Source: Brevibacterium marinum (lineage in GTDB: Bacteria; Actinomycetota; Actinomycetes; Actinomycetales; Brevibacteriaceae). Taken from it: a stretch of DNA of 64,000 nt. Position 1 is the stretch's first letter; each line of letters opens with the position of its first letter. Below, one piece after another: positions 53,370-61,907 of this stretch. Below the pieces are notes generated by a model, which worked only from the letters and a program-made list of their open reading frames with translations, made no database searches and had not been told where the DNA came from. The stretch spans positions 248,001 through 312,000 of the forward strand of contig NZ_JAATJN010000001.1 of NCBI RefSeq assembly GCF_011927955.1, read 5' to 3'. The translations under genes and the position numbers were made by a program.

Positions 53370-53509
53370 GACGCCGTTCGGGAGTCGCCGACCTGAAGAC
53401 GCCGTTCGGGGGTCGCCGACCTGAAGACGCCGTTCGGGGGTCGCCGGCCTGACGACGCCGTTCGGGGGTCGCCGGCCTGACGACTCCGTTCGGGGGACGC
53501 CGGGCTGAC
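53370..53509 (+). repeat. Five-copy 28-bp tandem array after gntP
   Basis: Five head-to-tail copies of a 28-base unit begin GACGCCGTTCGGGGGTCGCC. The middle copies are nearly identical and the last is degenerate. Decayed copies may continue to about 53610. There are no unique spacers, so it is not a CRISPR array. Confidence 0.9.
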
Positions 53510-53613
53510 GACGTCGCTTCAGTCGGGGCCGGTGATCTCCGCTTCAGTCGGTGCCGGCGAGCCCCTCTTCAGCTTGTACCGACGAACACCGCTTCACCCC
53601 TGCTGAAGCGCGT

Positions 53614-54999
53614 TCACAGCCCCGCGACGAATTCGAGCAGCTTCTCATCGCTGTGCGGTGGTCCGACGACCTGAACCGACGCAGGTTTCGCTCGCGACGC
53701 TGCCGTCATCGCAGGTTCGGAGGCCGACATCGCCCCCTCGATTGCAGCGCCGATGGGCAGCGTCACTGCCGGCCATCCCAGAACGTTGAACGGCAGCGAG
53801 TAACGCATGAACTTCGCGGCCGATCCCGGGCCGAGTTCATCCCACTCGGTCACCTCACCGTCGATGGCGGGCGTGATCAAGAAGTCGACGTCGTCGAAGA
53901 ACGATTCGGCGGAGGCTCGCAGTTCGTCCAGAGAGGCGACATTGGATCGGTAGTCAGCCTCGGCGATGTCTTGGCCGGCGAGGATCTTCGCCCAGACTCC
54001 CGGTTGGTACTGCTCGCCCTGGTCATCCAGGAACTGCTTGTGCAGCACGTAGGCCTCGTACCGTCGCACGATGTCGTAGAAGCCGATCCCCCGTTCGATG
54101 AGGTGGGTCAGACGATCGAAGTTCGCCGAGGTGGCTGCCGCGAGCGCTGACTCGCCGAGGTGATGTTCGGCCCAGGTCAGTGCCTCTGTCGACGATTCGT
54201 CTGCCGGCTTCAGCAAGCTCAGGTCGACAGTCGGCGTCCCGGCCAGTGAGGCCCCGGGCGTCCGTGAGGCTGTTGGCGTTCCGGCCAGTGAGGCTTCTGC
54301 GCGAGTCGGGCCCTGACGGCCCCCGACGATCACCTTGAATGCTTCGGCGAGCAGCGGCAGCTCGCGTGCGAACAGCCCCACCGTGTCGAAGGACGGCGAC
54401 AGTGGAAACACTCCCTCGGTCGGGACCGCGCCGAATGTCGGTTTGAACCCGATGATCCCCTGGCAGGCGGCGGGGACCCTCACGGATCCGGCGGTGTCCG
54501 TTCCCAGAGCCAGCGGGACCATCCCTGCAGCGACAAGTGCCGCAGACCCGGAGCTCGATCCGCCCGTGCACAGGGCGGGGTCGATCGGATTGATGACACG
54601 ACCGAAGGCGCTCTCATCGCCGAGGATGCCGTACGAGTATTCCTGGCAGTTCGTCTTCGCAACCGGCAGAGCACCCGCTCGCTCCAGCAGACTCACGACA
54701 GGGGCTGTCGTGCTCGGGTCGGGTCCGCTGCTGACCTTCGAACCCATCGTCGTCGGGTGTCCCGCCACGTCGATGACATCCTTGACAGCGAAGGCAACGC
54801 CGTCGAGGCTGCGAGCCGGTTGGCCCGCCGAAGCACGTTCGGCGGTCTTCCGTTCAAGCGTGCGTGCACGATCGCTCATCACTGAGGTCACCGCATTGAG
54901 ATCTCGACCGCTGCCTTCGACCGCTGCGAGAGTCCGTTCAAGGCTCTGCACAGAGCCACCTGCCTGATGTGTTTCGTGATTCTCGTCCACGATCCCCAT
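53614..54999 (-). CDS. Amidase-signature family amidase
   Basis: This 461-residue enzyme has the Ser-cisSer-Lys triad: Lys in AFAVKDVIDVAG, the cis-Ser in CTGGSSSGSAA and the nucleophile Ser in GTDTAGSVRVPA. The start at 54999 (MGIVDENHE) is preferred because the longer frame would translate the 40-base palindrome at 55036. In the middle, a 42-bp duplication gives ASLAGTPT twice. It is downstream of a second amidase and an M20 hydrolase on the same strand. Confidence 0.88.
   Translation of the reverse strand: MGIVDENHETHQAGGSVQSLERTLAAVEGSGRDLNAVTSVMSDRARTLERKTAERASAGQPARSLDGVAFAVKDVIDVAGHPTTMGSKVSSGPDPSTTAPVVSLLERAGALPVAKTNCQEYSYGILGDESAFGRVINPIDPALCTGGSSSGSAALVAAGMVPLALGTDTAGSVRVPAACQGIIGFKPTFGAVPTEGVFPLSPSFDTVGLFARELPLLAEAFKVIVGGRQGPTRAEASLAGTPTASRTPGASLAGTPTVDLSLLKPADESSTEALTWAEHHLGESALAAATSANFDRLTHLIERGIGFYDIVRRYEAYVLHKQFLDDQGEQYQPGVWAKILAGQDIAEADYRSNVASLDELRASAESFFDDVDFLITPAIDGEVTEWDELGPGSAAKFMRYSLPFNVLGWPAVTLPIGAAIEGAMSASEPAMTAASRAKPASVQVVGPPHSDEKLLEFVAGL
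54233..54294 (-). repeat. 42-bp-period duplication inside the amidase gene
   Basis: GGCGTCCCGGCCAGTGAGGC (54233) and GGCGTTCCGGCCAGTGAGGC (54275) encode repeated ASLAGTPT segments. The period is a multiple of three, so the frame is kept. Confidence 0.75.
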
Positions 55000-55035
55000 C
55001 GTGCCAGAGACCAGCGCCCCGCGGCTCGTCAGGTT

Positions 55036-55075
55036 GCAGAACAGTACATCGGTTGCAACCTGTGTACTGTTCCGC
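55036..55075. promoter_or_regulatory. 40-base palindrome upstream of the amidase gene
   Basis: GAACAGTAC and GTACTGTTC are perfect 9-bp arms. The centre GGTTGCAACC is itself a palindrome, with 3-base spacers between. It lies between the two amidase genes, 37 bases before the start at 54999, and is probably an operator for the first amidase promoter. Confidence 0.65.
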
Positions 55076-55092
55076 AAACAGAGTCATCGCGC

Positions 55093-56694
55093 TCACCCCG
55101 GCGCGATCCCCGTCCACGGCACCAGCTGCTCCACCGCGGCAGCGACGTCGAAGGCCGCACGATCGTCGAACGGGTGCGCCACCACCTGCAGACCGGTCGG
55201 GATCCCGCAGTCGGCCATGCCGCTGGGCACGTTGACGATCGGCACGCGGTTGCAGATGTTGAACGGGATCGTCATGTGCGCCTGCCAGTAGTGGTCGAGC
55301 CGCACTCCCCCGCCGTCGACGCCCCCGGCACCAGCGTCCGGACCGGCACCAGCGCCCGGGCCGGCACAACCGTCCGGGCCGGCACCAGCGCCTCGACCGG
55401 CATCGTCTCGTCCGACACCCGTGGAGTCGATCGTGATCCCGTTGAGGTAGCTGCCGTCGGCTTCGAGCCCGGCCACCGCCGAGGTGGGAGCCAGGAGCAC
55501 ATCGAAGCCGTCCATCCCGGTCGCCAGCTCGGCCTGGATCGCGGACTCCGCCGCAAGCCCTGCGTAGAGCGAATGACGGGCGGCGACCGCCTCGGTGTCG
55601 GCCATGAACCGTCGCGTGTAATCGGCCAGAGTGTCCTCGTGACCGCTGGTCGCGGCCCGCATCGCGGGGGCGAGGATGTTGCCGTAATGGGTGAACGCCG
55701 TTTCGAAGAGGCCCTCCCCCGTCCACGGCAGCTCGATCTCCTCGACGATCGCGCCGGCAGCCTCGAGCGCCGAGGCGACCGCGCGGGTGTTGCGGATGAT
55801 GTCCTCGCCGACGGGGTAGTCACCCAGCCTCAGACAGAGGGCGATCCGTTTGCCGCTGACGCCGGCGACCACCTCGGCGGAGGTGGCGTCGAAGCCCTCT
55901 AGGAATCCGGGCGAGGCGATCGTCGTGTGGTCACTGGGATCGACGCCGACCATCACCCGCGCCAGAAGTGCGGCATCGGCGACGGTGCGCGCCATCGGCC
56001 CGTCCCCGCGGTACCAGTCGGCAGCCAGCGGCTGGGCGCCCGGGATCCGACCGTAGGGGGCTTTGTACCCGACGGTGCCGGTGAACGCGGCTGGCAGCCT
56101 CGTCGATCCGGCGATGTCCGAGGCCGTGGCCAAAGGCGCGAACCCGGCGGCCAGGGCCGCGCCCGACCCTCCCGAGGACCCGCCGGGCGAGAGCTCGGCG
56201 TTCCAGGGATTGCGCGTCACGCCCCACATCGGCGAATGCGTGACCGTCGCACAGCTGAACTCCGGGGACGTCGCCCGGGCGTGGACGAATCCCCCGGACG
56301 CGCGGATACGGCGGACGATCGCAGCGTCGGCCTCGGCGACGGTGTCGCGTTCGTGAACGAGCCCCTGGGTCAGGGTGCGCCCGGCGATCGCGTGCTTCTC
56401 CTTGGCGATCACAGGCAGGCCGAGCAGCGGTCGGGTGGCGGCCGCCTCGGCGAGGTCATCGGGTTCGGCATTCGCGTAGAACTTCTCCGCTTCCTTCGCC
56501 GAGGTGACCGCCTCCTCGAGGACCTCCGTGACCGCATTGATGCGCTCGTCCTCGGTCGTGATCCGGCCGATCTGGGCACTGAGGAACTCGACCGGGGACA
56601 GCTCCTTCGTGCGGAACTTCGTCAACGCCTCGGTGGCGGACAGTGCCCAGATTTCGTCCGCACCCGGAGCCGCCGAGGTGGGTGTGGTGTTCAT
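55093..56694 (-). CDS. Amidase-signature family amidase
   Basis: This 533-residue amidase has Lys in VIAKEKHAIAG, the cis-Ser in SPGGSSGGSGAA and the nucleophile Ser in ASDIAGSTRLPA. The start at 56694 overlaps the M20 stop by four bases (ATGA), so the two are coupled. An 18-bp repeat near the C-terminus inserts a Gly/Ala/Pro-rich loop before the conserved HMTIPFNICNRVP. It may release ammonia from an amide or carbamate made by the M20 enzyme. Confidence 0.88.
   Translation of the reverse strand: MNTTPTSAAPGADEIWALSATEALTKFRTKELSPVEFLSAQIGRITTEDERINAVTEVLEEAVTSAKEAEKFYANAEPDDLAEAAATRPLLGLPVIAKEKHAIAGRTLTQGLVHERDTVAEADAAIVRRIRASGGFVHARATSPEFSCATVTHSPMWGVTRNPWNAELSPGGSSGGSGAALAAGFAPLATASDIAGSTRLPAAFTGTVGYKAPYGRIPGAQPLAADWYRGDGPMARTVADAALLARVMVGVDPSDHTTIASPGFLEGFDATSAEVVAGVSGKRIALCLRLGDYPVGEDIIRNTRAVASALEAAGAIVEEIELPWTGEGLFETAFTHYGNILAPAMRAATSGHEDTLADYTRRFMADTEAVAARHSLYAGLAAESAIQAELATGMDGFDVLLAPTSAVAGLEADGSYLNGITIDSTGVGRDDAGRGAGAGPDGCAGPGAGAGPDAGAGGVDGGGVRLDHYWQAHMTIPFNICNRVPIVNVPSGMADCGIPTGLQVVAHPFDDRAAFDVAAAVEQLVPWTGIAPG
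55325..55396 (-). repeat. 18-bp in-frame tandem repeat in the amidase gene
   Basis: Four 18-base units beginning CCGGCACCAGCG or close variants encode the repeated Gly-Ala-Gly-Pro-Asp stretch near residues 430-455. Confidence 0.85.
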
Positions 56695-58082
56695 GCGGTG
56701 GCCTCGGCAGACACGGACGACTGTGCCCGCACCCCGGTGACGGACTTGCCGACCCACACCTCGCCCTCGCCTTCCCCGCTGAGCTCGCCACCCACGAGTT
56801 CGGTGGCGACCGAGGTGAGCACGCGCAAGCCCCGGACCATGTCCTCGTCGGTGGTGAACTCGCGTTCGCAGTGGGAGACGCCGTCGACGCTGGGCACGAA
56901 CATCATGACGGCGGGCACCCGGTGGTTCATCGCTACGGAGTCGTGGCCGGCCATGGTCTCCAGCCGGCGGATGGTCAGGCCTTCGTTGGCCACGGACTTC
57001 TCCGCCAGTTCGACGCCGGCCTCCGGGAAGTGGCGCTTGTCGCGGACGTCGAAGTCCTCGACCTTGATGGTGATGTCGTGCTCAAGGGCGATGGTCGCTA
57101 TCTGCCGGTGCAGGGAATCCCGGGCGGCCGTGACGATCGCCGGATCCGAGGAGCGGAGGTCGGCGACCATGTGCACCCGGCGGGGCACGACGATCGGCGA
57201 GTTGGGTTCGACGACATGCTGACCGACGGAGGACACAAGAGCTTCGTCCTCGAACTCGTCGACCACCTCGGCGACGGCGAGGACCACCTTGGAGGCTGCG
57301 ACGAGGGCATCGTGACGGTCGGCCATAGCGGTGGCTCCGGTGTGGGACTGTTCGCCGAGGACGTCGATGTCGAGCTTCTGCGTGTACCAACTGGATTCGA
57401 CGACGCCGATGTTCGTGGCCTCACGCTCGAGGATGCGGCCCTGTTCGATGTGGATCTCGGCGTAGGAGATCGCCTCGGGAGGAGTGTCGTTGCCGTTGTA
57501 GCCGATTGCGGCGAGCGCCTCGGCGACGGAGGTGGCCTCCAGGTCACGCACGGCCAGCATCTCCTCGAGACCGAAGAGTCCCGCGTAGACGGAGCTGCCC
57601 ATGATCGAGGGGGCGAAGCGACCGCCCTCCTCGTTGAACCAGTTGACGACGGCGAGGTTGAAGCGCGGGATCTGCCCGGATTCGGCGATGTTCTCCTTGA
57701 TCCGCAGGGCGGCGAAGAGGGCGGCGATGACTCCGTAGGCACCGTCGAAGCGACCGCCCAGCGGCTGGGAGTCGAGGTGTGAGCCGATGAGGACGAAGGG
57801 GGCGTCGGGGGCGAACTCGAGGCAGGCGAACATGTTGCCGATCGCATCGACGCGGACCTCGAAGCCGTTCCCCTCGGCCCACCCGAGCATCCAGTCCCGC
57901 GTGAGCCTGTCCTCGGGCGTCAGGGCCTGCCGGTCGACGCCGTTGCTGTCGGTGGCCCCGATCGTGGCGACGTGGTGGAAGTCGGCGAGGAAGGCGGCGT
58001 CGCTCGAGGGGGCAGGGCTGCCGGACGAGCCGGAGTCTGCAGTGCGGGCCGGGTTCGAAGGTTCGGCGGATGGTGCGGTCAT
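56691..58082 (-). CDS. M20-family Zn amidohydrolase (allantoate/N-carbamoyl type)
   Basis: This 463-residue enzyme of the hydantoinase/carbamoylase branch of M20 has metal ligands in GSHLDSQPLGGRFDG and NEEGGRF, and His in AEIHIEQG. The dimerisation insert lies in between. It cleaves N-carbamoyl amino acids, ureidoglycolate or allantoate. An amidase downstream and an MFS transporter upstream suggest import and stepwise deamidation of a ureide or amide. Confidence 0.88.
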   Translation of the reverse strand: MTAPSAEPSNPARTADSGSSGSPAPSSDAAFLADFHHVATIGATDSNGVDRQALTPEDRLTRDWMLGWAEGNGFEVRVDAIGNMFACLEFAPDAPFVLIGSHLDSQPLGGRFDGAYGVIAALFAALRIKENIAESGQIPRFNLAVVNWFNEEGGRFAPSIMGSSVYAGLFGLEEMLAVRDLEATSVAEALAAIGYNGNDTPPEAISYAEIHIEQGRILEREATNIGVVESSWYTQKLDIDVLGEQSHTGATAMADRHDALVAASKVVLAVAEVVDEFEDEALVSSVGQHVVEPNSPIVVPRRVHMVADLRSSDPAIVTAARDSLHRQIATIALEHDITIKVEDFDVRDKRHFPEAGVELAEKSVANEGLTIRRLETMAGHDSVAMNHRVPAVMMFVPSVDGVSHCEREFTTDEDMVRGLRVLTSVATELVGGELSGEGEGEVWVGKSVTGVRAQSSVSAEATA

Positions 58083-58193
58083 GGTGCGTGTTCTCTTTCT
58101 CTAGCTGGGATTGTGGGGTGTCGCCGAGGTGGCCCGGCGGTTCGCGCTGTCCCTGCGGTTCTTGCAGTCCGTCCCGGCGGTCCGCGCTGTCGC

Positions 58194-59513
58194 TCACCCG
58201 AGACGGCCCCGGGTCTCGGGGAGGCGGGTGACGAAGATCAGGCCGAGAACGAGGACTGCGCACACGCTCATGTAGAGCCCGGGAGCGGTGCTGACGCCGG
58301 TGATGTCGACGAGCCAGGTGCCGACGAACGGTGCGGTTCCGCCGAGGATGGCGTAGGAGACGTTGTAGCTGATGGCCGCCGAGGTGAAACGGGTCTTCGT
58401 CGAGAAGCGTTCGCAGAAGAAGGTGTAGCAGCCACCGCCGTAGCAGCACAGGGCGATGACGAAGACCGTCTGCCCGAGGAAAGCCAGACCCATGTTCCCG
58501 CTGGTCACGAGCCCGAAAGCGGGGATCGAGGTGACGGCGAGGAGGATGGAGCCGGTGATGAGCATCGGCTTCCGGCCGACCCGATCGCCGATGGCCCCGG
58601 CAATGGGCAGGACGATCGTGTAGCTGGCCATGGCGATGGCGTTCGTCAGCAGCGACTGTTCGCGGCTGAGGTCTCCGGTGGTCTGGATGTAGGTGACGAA
58701 GTAGGCCGAGAGCATGTAGAAGCCCAGAGCGGTCAGCCCGAGGACGAAGAAGACCTGGAGCATCCCCACCGAGTTCTCGCGGAACGAGTCGCGGATGGGG
58801 CTGAATTCCTTCGGGCGTTCGGCCGCGGTCTTCTTGAACAGCTCGGACTCGTCGGTCCTCGAGCGGATCCAGAGCCCGACAGCCGACAGCGGCAGGGCCA
58901 GGAGGAAGGGCACGCGCCAGCCCCAGGACTCGAAGGCGGCGTCGCTCATCACTGTCGACAGCAGGAGGATGAGGCCGCCGGCGAAGACCGAGGGCAGGGC
59001 GGTGGCTGCCAGGGTGATGTTGATCCACAGGCCGCGTTTGCCGACCGGGGCGTGTTCGTAGACGAAGGAGGGTCCGCCCACAGATTCGCCGCCGGCGGAG
59101 AAGCCCTGACCCAGACGGGCGAGGATGAGCAGGATGGCCGCGAACCAGCCGATCTGCGCGAAGCCGGGCAGGATGCCGATGAGCGCGGTGCAGCAGCCGA
59201 CGAGGAAGATCGTGATGGTCAGGGTCTTGCGCCTGCCGACCTTGTCACCCAACGCCCCGAAGAACAGACCGCCCAGAGGCCGCATGACGAAGGCGACGCC
59301 GAAGGTCGCGAAGATGACGAGAAGCCCGGTGACCCGGTCGCCGTCGGGGAAGAAGTACTCGGAGAGGATGACGGCCGAGAGACCGTAGAGGGTGAAGTCG
59401 TAGAACTCGACGAATTGGCCGATGCTGCCGCCGACGAGCACCTTCTTCTGCATGCTCGTGGATCTGCCGGCCCGTCCCTGTGGCGTCGGGGACGCAGTGC
59501 GTGTCGCGGACAT
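58194..59513 (-). CDS. MFS transporter (MHS-type)
   Basis: This 439-residue carrier has 12 segments and the MHS opening GGSIGQFVEFYDFTLYG, then FFGALGDKVGRRKTL and GQGFSAGGESVGG. The start at 59513 follows AAGGGAG. It lies on the same strand as, and upstream of, the M20 hydrolase and both amidases, so it probably imports their substrate. Confidence 0.87.
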   Translation of the reverse strand: MSATRTASPTPQGRAGRSTSMQKKVLVGGSIGQFVEFYDFTLYGLSAVILSEYFFPDGDRVTGLLVIFATFGVAFVMRPLGGLFFGALGDKVGRRKTLTITIFLVGCCTALIGILPGFAQIGWFAAILLILARLGQGFSAGGESVGGPSFVYEHAPVGKRGLWINITLAATALPSVFAGGLILLLSTVMSDAAFESWGWRVPFLLALPLSAVGLWIRSRTDESELFKKTAAERPKEFSPIRDSFRENSVGMLQVFFVLGLTALGFYMLSAYFVTYIQTTGDLSREQSLLTNAIAMASYTIVLPIAGAIGDRVGRKPMLITGSILLAVTSIPAFGLVTSGNMGLAFLGQTVFVIALCCYGGGCYTFFCERFSTKTRFTSAAISYNVSYAILGGTAPFVGTWLVDITGVSTAPGLYMSVCAVLVLGLIFVTRLPETRGRLG

Positions 59514-59697
59514 AGAAGCTCCCTTGCTGTGTCCTTGTGGTCGGAAACCATTCTTGCCCGGACGCATGCATCAGTCCAACAGATAATGTTGAATACAGAC
59601 ATCAATTGGATCTATGAGACGGCTCGAGCTGCGGGCAGTCGGCCAGAGACGCGGCAGCCACGCGCAGACGCAGGCAGCCATCCGGAGACGCAGGTTC

Positions 59698-60621
59698 TCA
59701 GTCCGAGGCCTCGGCTCCCAAGATCTCGCGAGTCAGCTCGCTGAACGCCCGCGCCCGCTTGCTCAGGCGCACCTCCTTGGGCCAGACTATGGCCAGGTCG
59801 ATGCTCGGGAAGTCGTCGAGCAGCGGTACATCGACCGTCTTCGACCCGATGTACGTCCCCGATGACACGCTCTGGCTGAGCACCGAATACCCATGCCCCA
59901 GCGCGACGAACGACCGGACCGTCTCGTAGCCGGAGAAGCTGTGTCGGATCTTCGGCACGATTCCGGCGATGCGGAAGAGCTCGTCGTAGTACTGCCGGGA
60001 GAACGGCATATCGAGCTGGATGTAGTCCTCCTCGGCGAGTTCGCGCAGGTGGATCGGGCGCGGCTCGTCAGCTCCCCCGCCGAGGCGGTGATCGAGTGAG
60101 ACGAGAGCGTGCGGTTCGACGACGTCGATGAGGAACGAGTCGAACCTGTCGGTCAGTCCCAGCGTGTACGTCAGAGCGATGTCGCAGACCCCGGCGATCA
60201 CCGCGGTCTGCAGTTCGTGCAGGTCGGCTTCGAAGTAGTTGACCCGCACGTCCGGGTAGCGCTTTTCGAACTCGGCGTGGATGAGCGGGAGACGGGTCGG
60301 TGCGATGGGTGAGAAGACTCCGACTGTGAGGTTGCCGCTCAGCGACCGGGCCAAGCCGTGCGCGGTCTCACCGAGTGCGTCGGAGGATTCGAGGAACGGG
60401 TTGACTTCGAAGAGGAAGCGTCGGCCGGCAGGTGAGAGCACCACCGCGCGGTTCTTCTGGCGGATGAACAGGTCGATGTCCAGGGTCCGCTCGAGTTGGG
60501 CCATGGCGGTCGAGATCGCCGACTGGGTGACGTTGAGGTGTTTGGCCGCCTCGGTCATGTTCTCGCGGCGGGCCACCTCTTGGAAGTACCGCAGTTGGAC
60601 GAGAGTGAAATCGAGCGCCAT
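59698..60621 (-). CDS. LysR-family regulator of the amidase cluster
   Basis: This 307-residue LysR protein has an HTH in QLRYFQEVARRENMTEAAKH and TQSAISTAMAQLERTL, followed by the effector domain. The start at 60621 is chosen over an ATG nine bases upstream because GGGAAG is then at a usable distance. It precedes the MFS gene on the same strand; the 184-base spacer, with an A/T-rich dyad near 59585-59610, is a likely target. Confidence 0.87.
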   Translation of the reverse strand: MALDFTLVQLRYFQEVARRENMTEAAKHLNVTQSAISTAMAQLERTLDIDLFIRQKNRAVVLSPAGRRFLFEVNPFLESSDALGETAHGLARSLSGNLTVGVFSPIAPTRLPLIHAEFEKRYPDVRVNYFEADLHELQTAVIAGVCDIALTYTLGLTDRFDSFLIDVVEPHALVSLDHRLGGGADEPRPIHLRELAEEDYIQLDMPFSRQYYDELFRIAGIVPKIRHSFSGYETVRSFVALGHGYSVLSQSVSSGTYIGSKTVDVPLLDDFPSIDLAIVWPKEVRLSKRARAFSELTREILGAEASD

Positions 60622-60699
60622 GCTTCTCATCTTCCCACGCACCGGCTGCCGCCGTCGCTCAACTGTCGGTCCGGTGGCGGTTGGAAATAGACTGGGCCC

Positions 60700-61623
60700 G
60701 TGCTTGCCAATCCAGCGGTCAATGACCTGCCCACGCCGCCCCACGATGTTCTCGCCTCGATCCCGAGCCCGAGCGTCTCCAGCTTCCAGCTCGGGCCTCT
60801 GACGATCCACTTCTACGCGCTGTGCATCCTCGCCGGGATCATCATCGCCATCGTGCTGACGAACCACCGTCTGACCAAGCGCGGCGTGCCCGAATGGCAG
60901 GTCCTCGACATTGCGACCCTGGCCGTTCCGCTGGCCATCGTCTGCGCTCGGATCTACCACGTCATCACGCATTACACCGACTACTTCGGCCCCGGCCGCA
61001 ACCCCTGGAACGTCTTCGAACCCGGTTCCGTGTGGGCGATCTGGGAGGGCGGCATCGCGATCTTCGGGGCGCTGCTCGGCGGTGTGCTGGGGGCCTGGAT
61101 CATGTGTCGGCGCATGGGCATCAGACTCACCGCGCTCCTCGATGCTCTGGCCCCCGGCGTCATCATCGCCCAAGCCTGCGGTCGGTTCGGCAACTGGTTC
61201 AACCAGGAACTCTTCGGCCGCCCGACGACATTGCCCTGGGGGCTGGAGATCGATCCGAACAATCCTGCCTTCCCACCCGGGCTGCCGGTCGATACGCTCT
61301 TCCACCCCACGTTCCTCTACGAAGTGGTGTGGAACGGCCTCGGCTGCCTCGTCCTTCTGTGGCTGGGACGTCACCTGTTCTTCCAGTGGGGCCGCCTCTT
61401 CGGCATGTACCTCGTCTGGTACGGGGCCGGTCGCATCGTGTGGGAGTCCATCCGCCTCGACCCCAGCTTCGTCGTCCTCGGCCTGCGCACCAACGTGTGG
61501 GCCGCGATAGGCGCGGTCGCGCTGGGCGTCCTCATCATCGTCGTTCAGAGGCTGCGTCACCCAGAACCCGAGGAGTCACCCTTCCTCAAAGGCCGGGAAC
61601 CCGAGGCCGAGCCTGCCGACTGA
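60700..61623 (+). CDS. lgt: Prolipoprotein diacylglyceryl transferase
   Basis: This is a 307-residue seven-segment membrane enzyme that adds diacylglycerol to the lipobox Cys of prolipoproteins. Lgt signatures are seen: the HFYALCILAGI first segment, IARIYHV-type ICARIYHVITHY, and GRFGNWFNQELFG. It starts with GTG. The C-terminal tail is acidic, as in other actinobacterial Lgt. It is a core gene, marking a return to housekeeping functions. Confidence 0.96.
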   Translation: MLANPAVNDLPTPPHDVLASIPSPSVSSFQLGPLTIHFYALCILAGIIIAIVLTNHRLTKRGVPEWQVLDIATLAVPLAIVCARIYHVITHYTDYFGPGRNPWNVFEPGSVWAIWEGGIAIFGALLGGVLGAWIMCRRMGIRLTALLDALAPGVIIAQACGRFGNWFNQELFGRPTTLPWGLEIDPNNPAFPPGLPVDTLFHPTFLYEVVWNGLGCLVLLWLGRHLFFQWGRLFGMYLVWYGAGRIVWESIRLDPSFVVLGLRTNVWAAIGAVALGVLIIVVQRLRHPEPEESPFLKGREPEAEPAD

Positions 61624-61675
61624 CTGTCCCCGCGGACGCACCGGGCTGGTGCTTCACTCAGCGCCCCGCCCCGTC

Positions 61676-61727
61676 ATTGTGGGCAGATGGTCGAATCCCG
61701 CGGGAATTTCGACCATCTGCCCACAAT
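61676..61727. terminator. 20-bp perfect inverted repeat between lgt and aminotransferase
   Basis: ATTGTGGGCAGATGGTCGAA and its exact complement flank a 12-base centre that includes TCCCGCGGGA. It sits between convergent genes and has no T-run. It may be a bidirectional terminator or a dispersed palindromic repeat. Confidence 0.6.
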
Positions 61728-61907
61728 CACGCGGGTCCAACAGCCCACCCGCACCACTCACGGGCCGACTGCCCTGCGCCAGGGGGCACCCGCGCCGGCA
61801 GTGCTACGCGCCGAGGGGCGCCCCCGCCACGGGTGCTACGTCTCGCCAAGGGGTGCGCGGCGCCATGGGAGCCACGCGCCACGGGTGCCCCCGCCAGGGG
61901 CCCGCGA

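Noticed and set aside
53370..53509. Possible CRISPR array
   Set aside because: The 28-bp units are directly adjacent with no unique spacers, and no cas gene is present.
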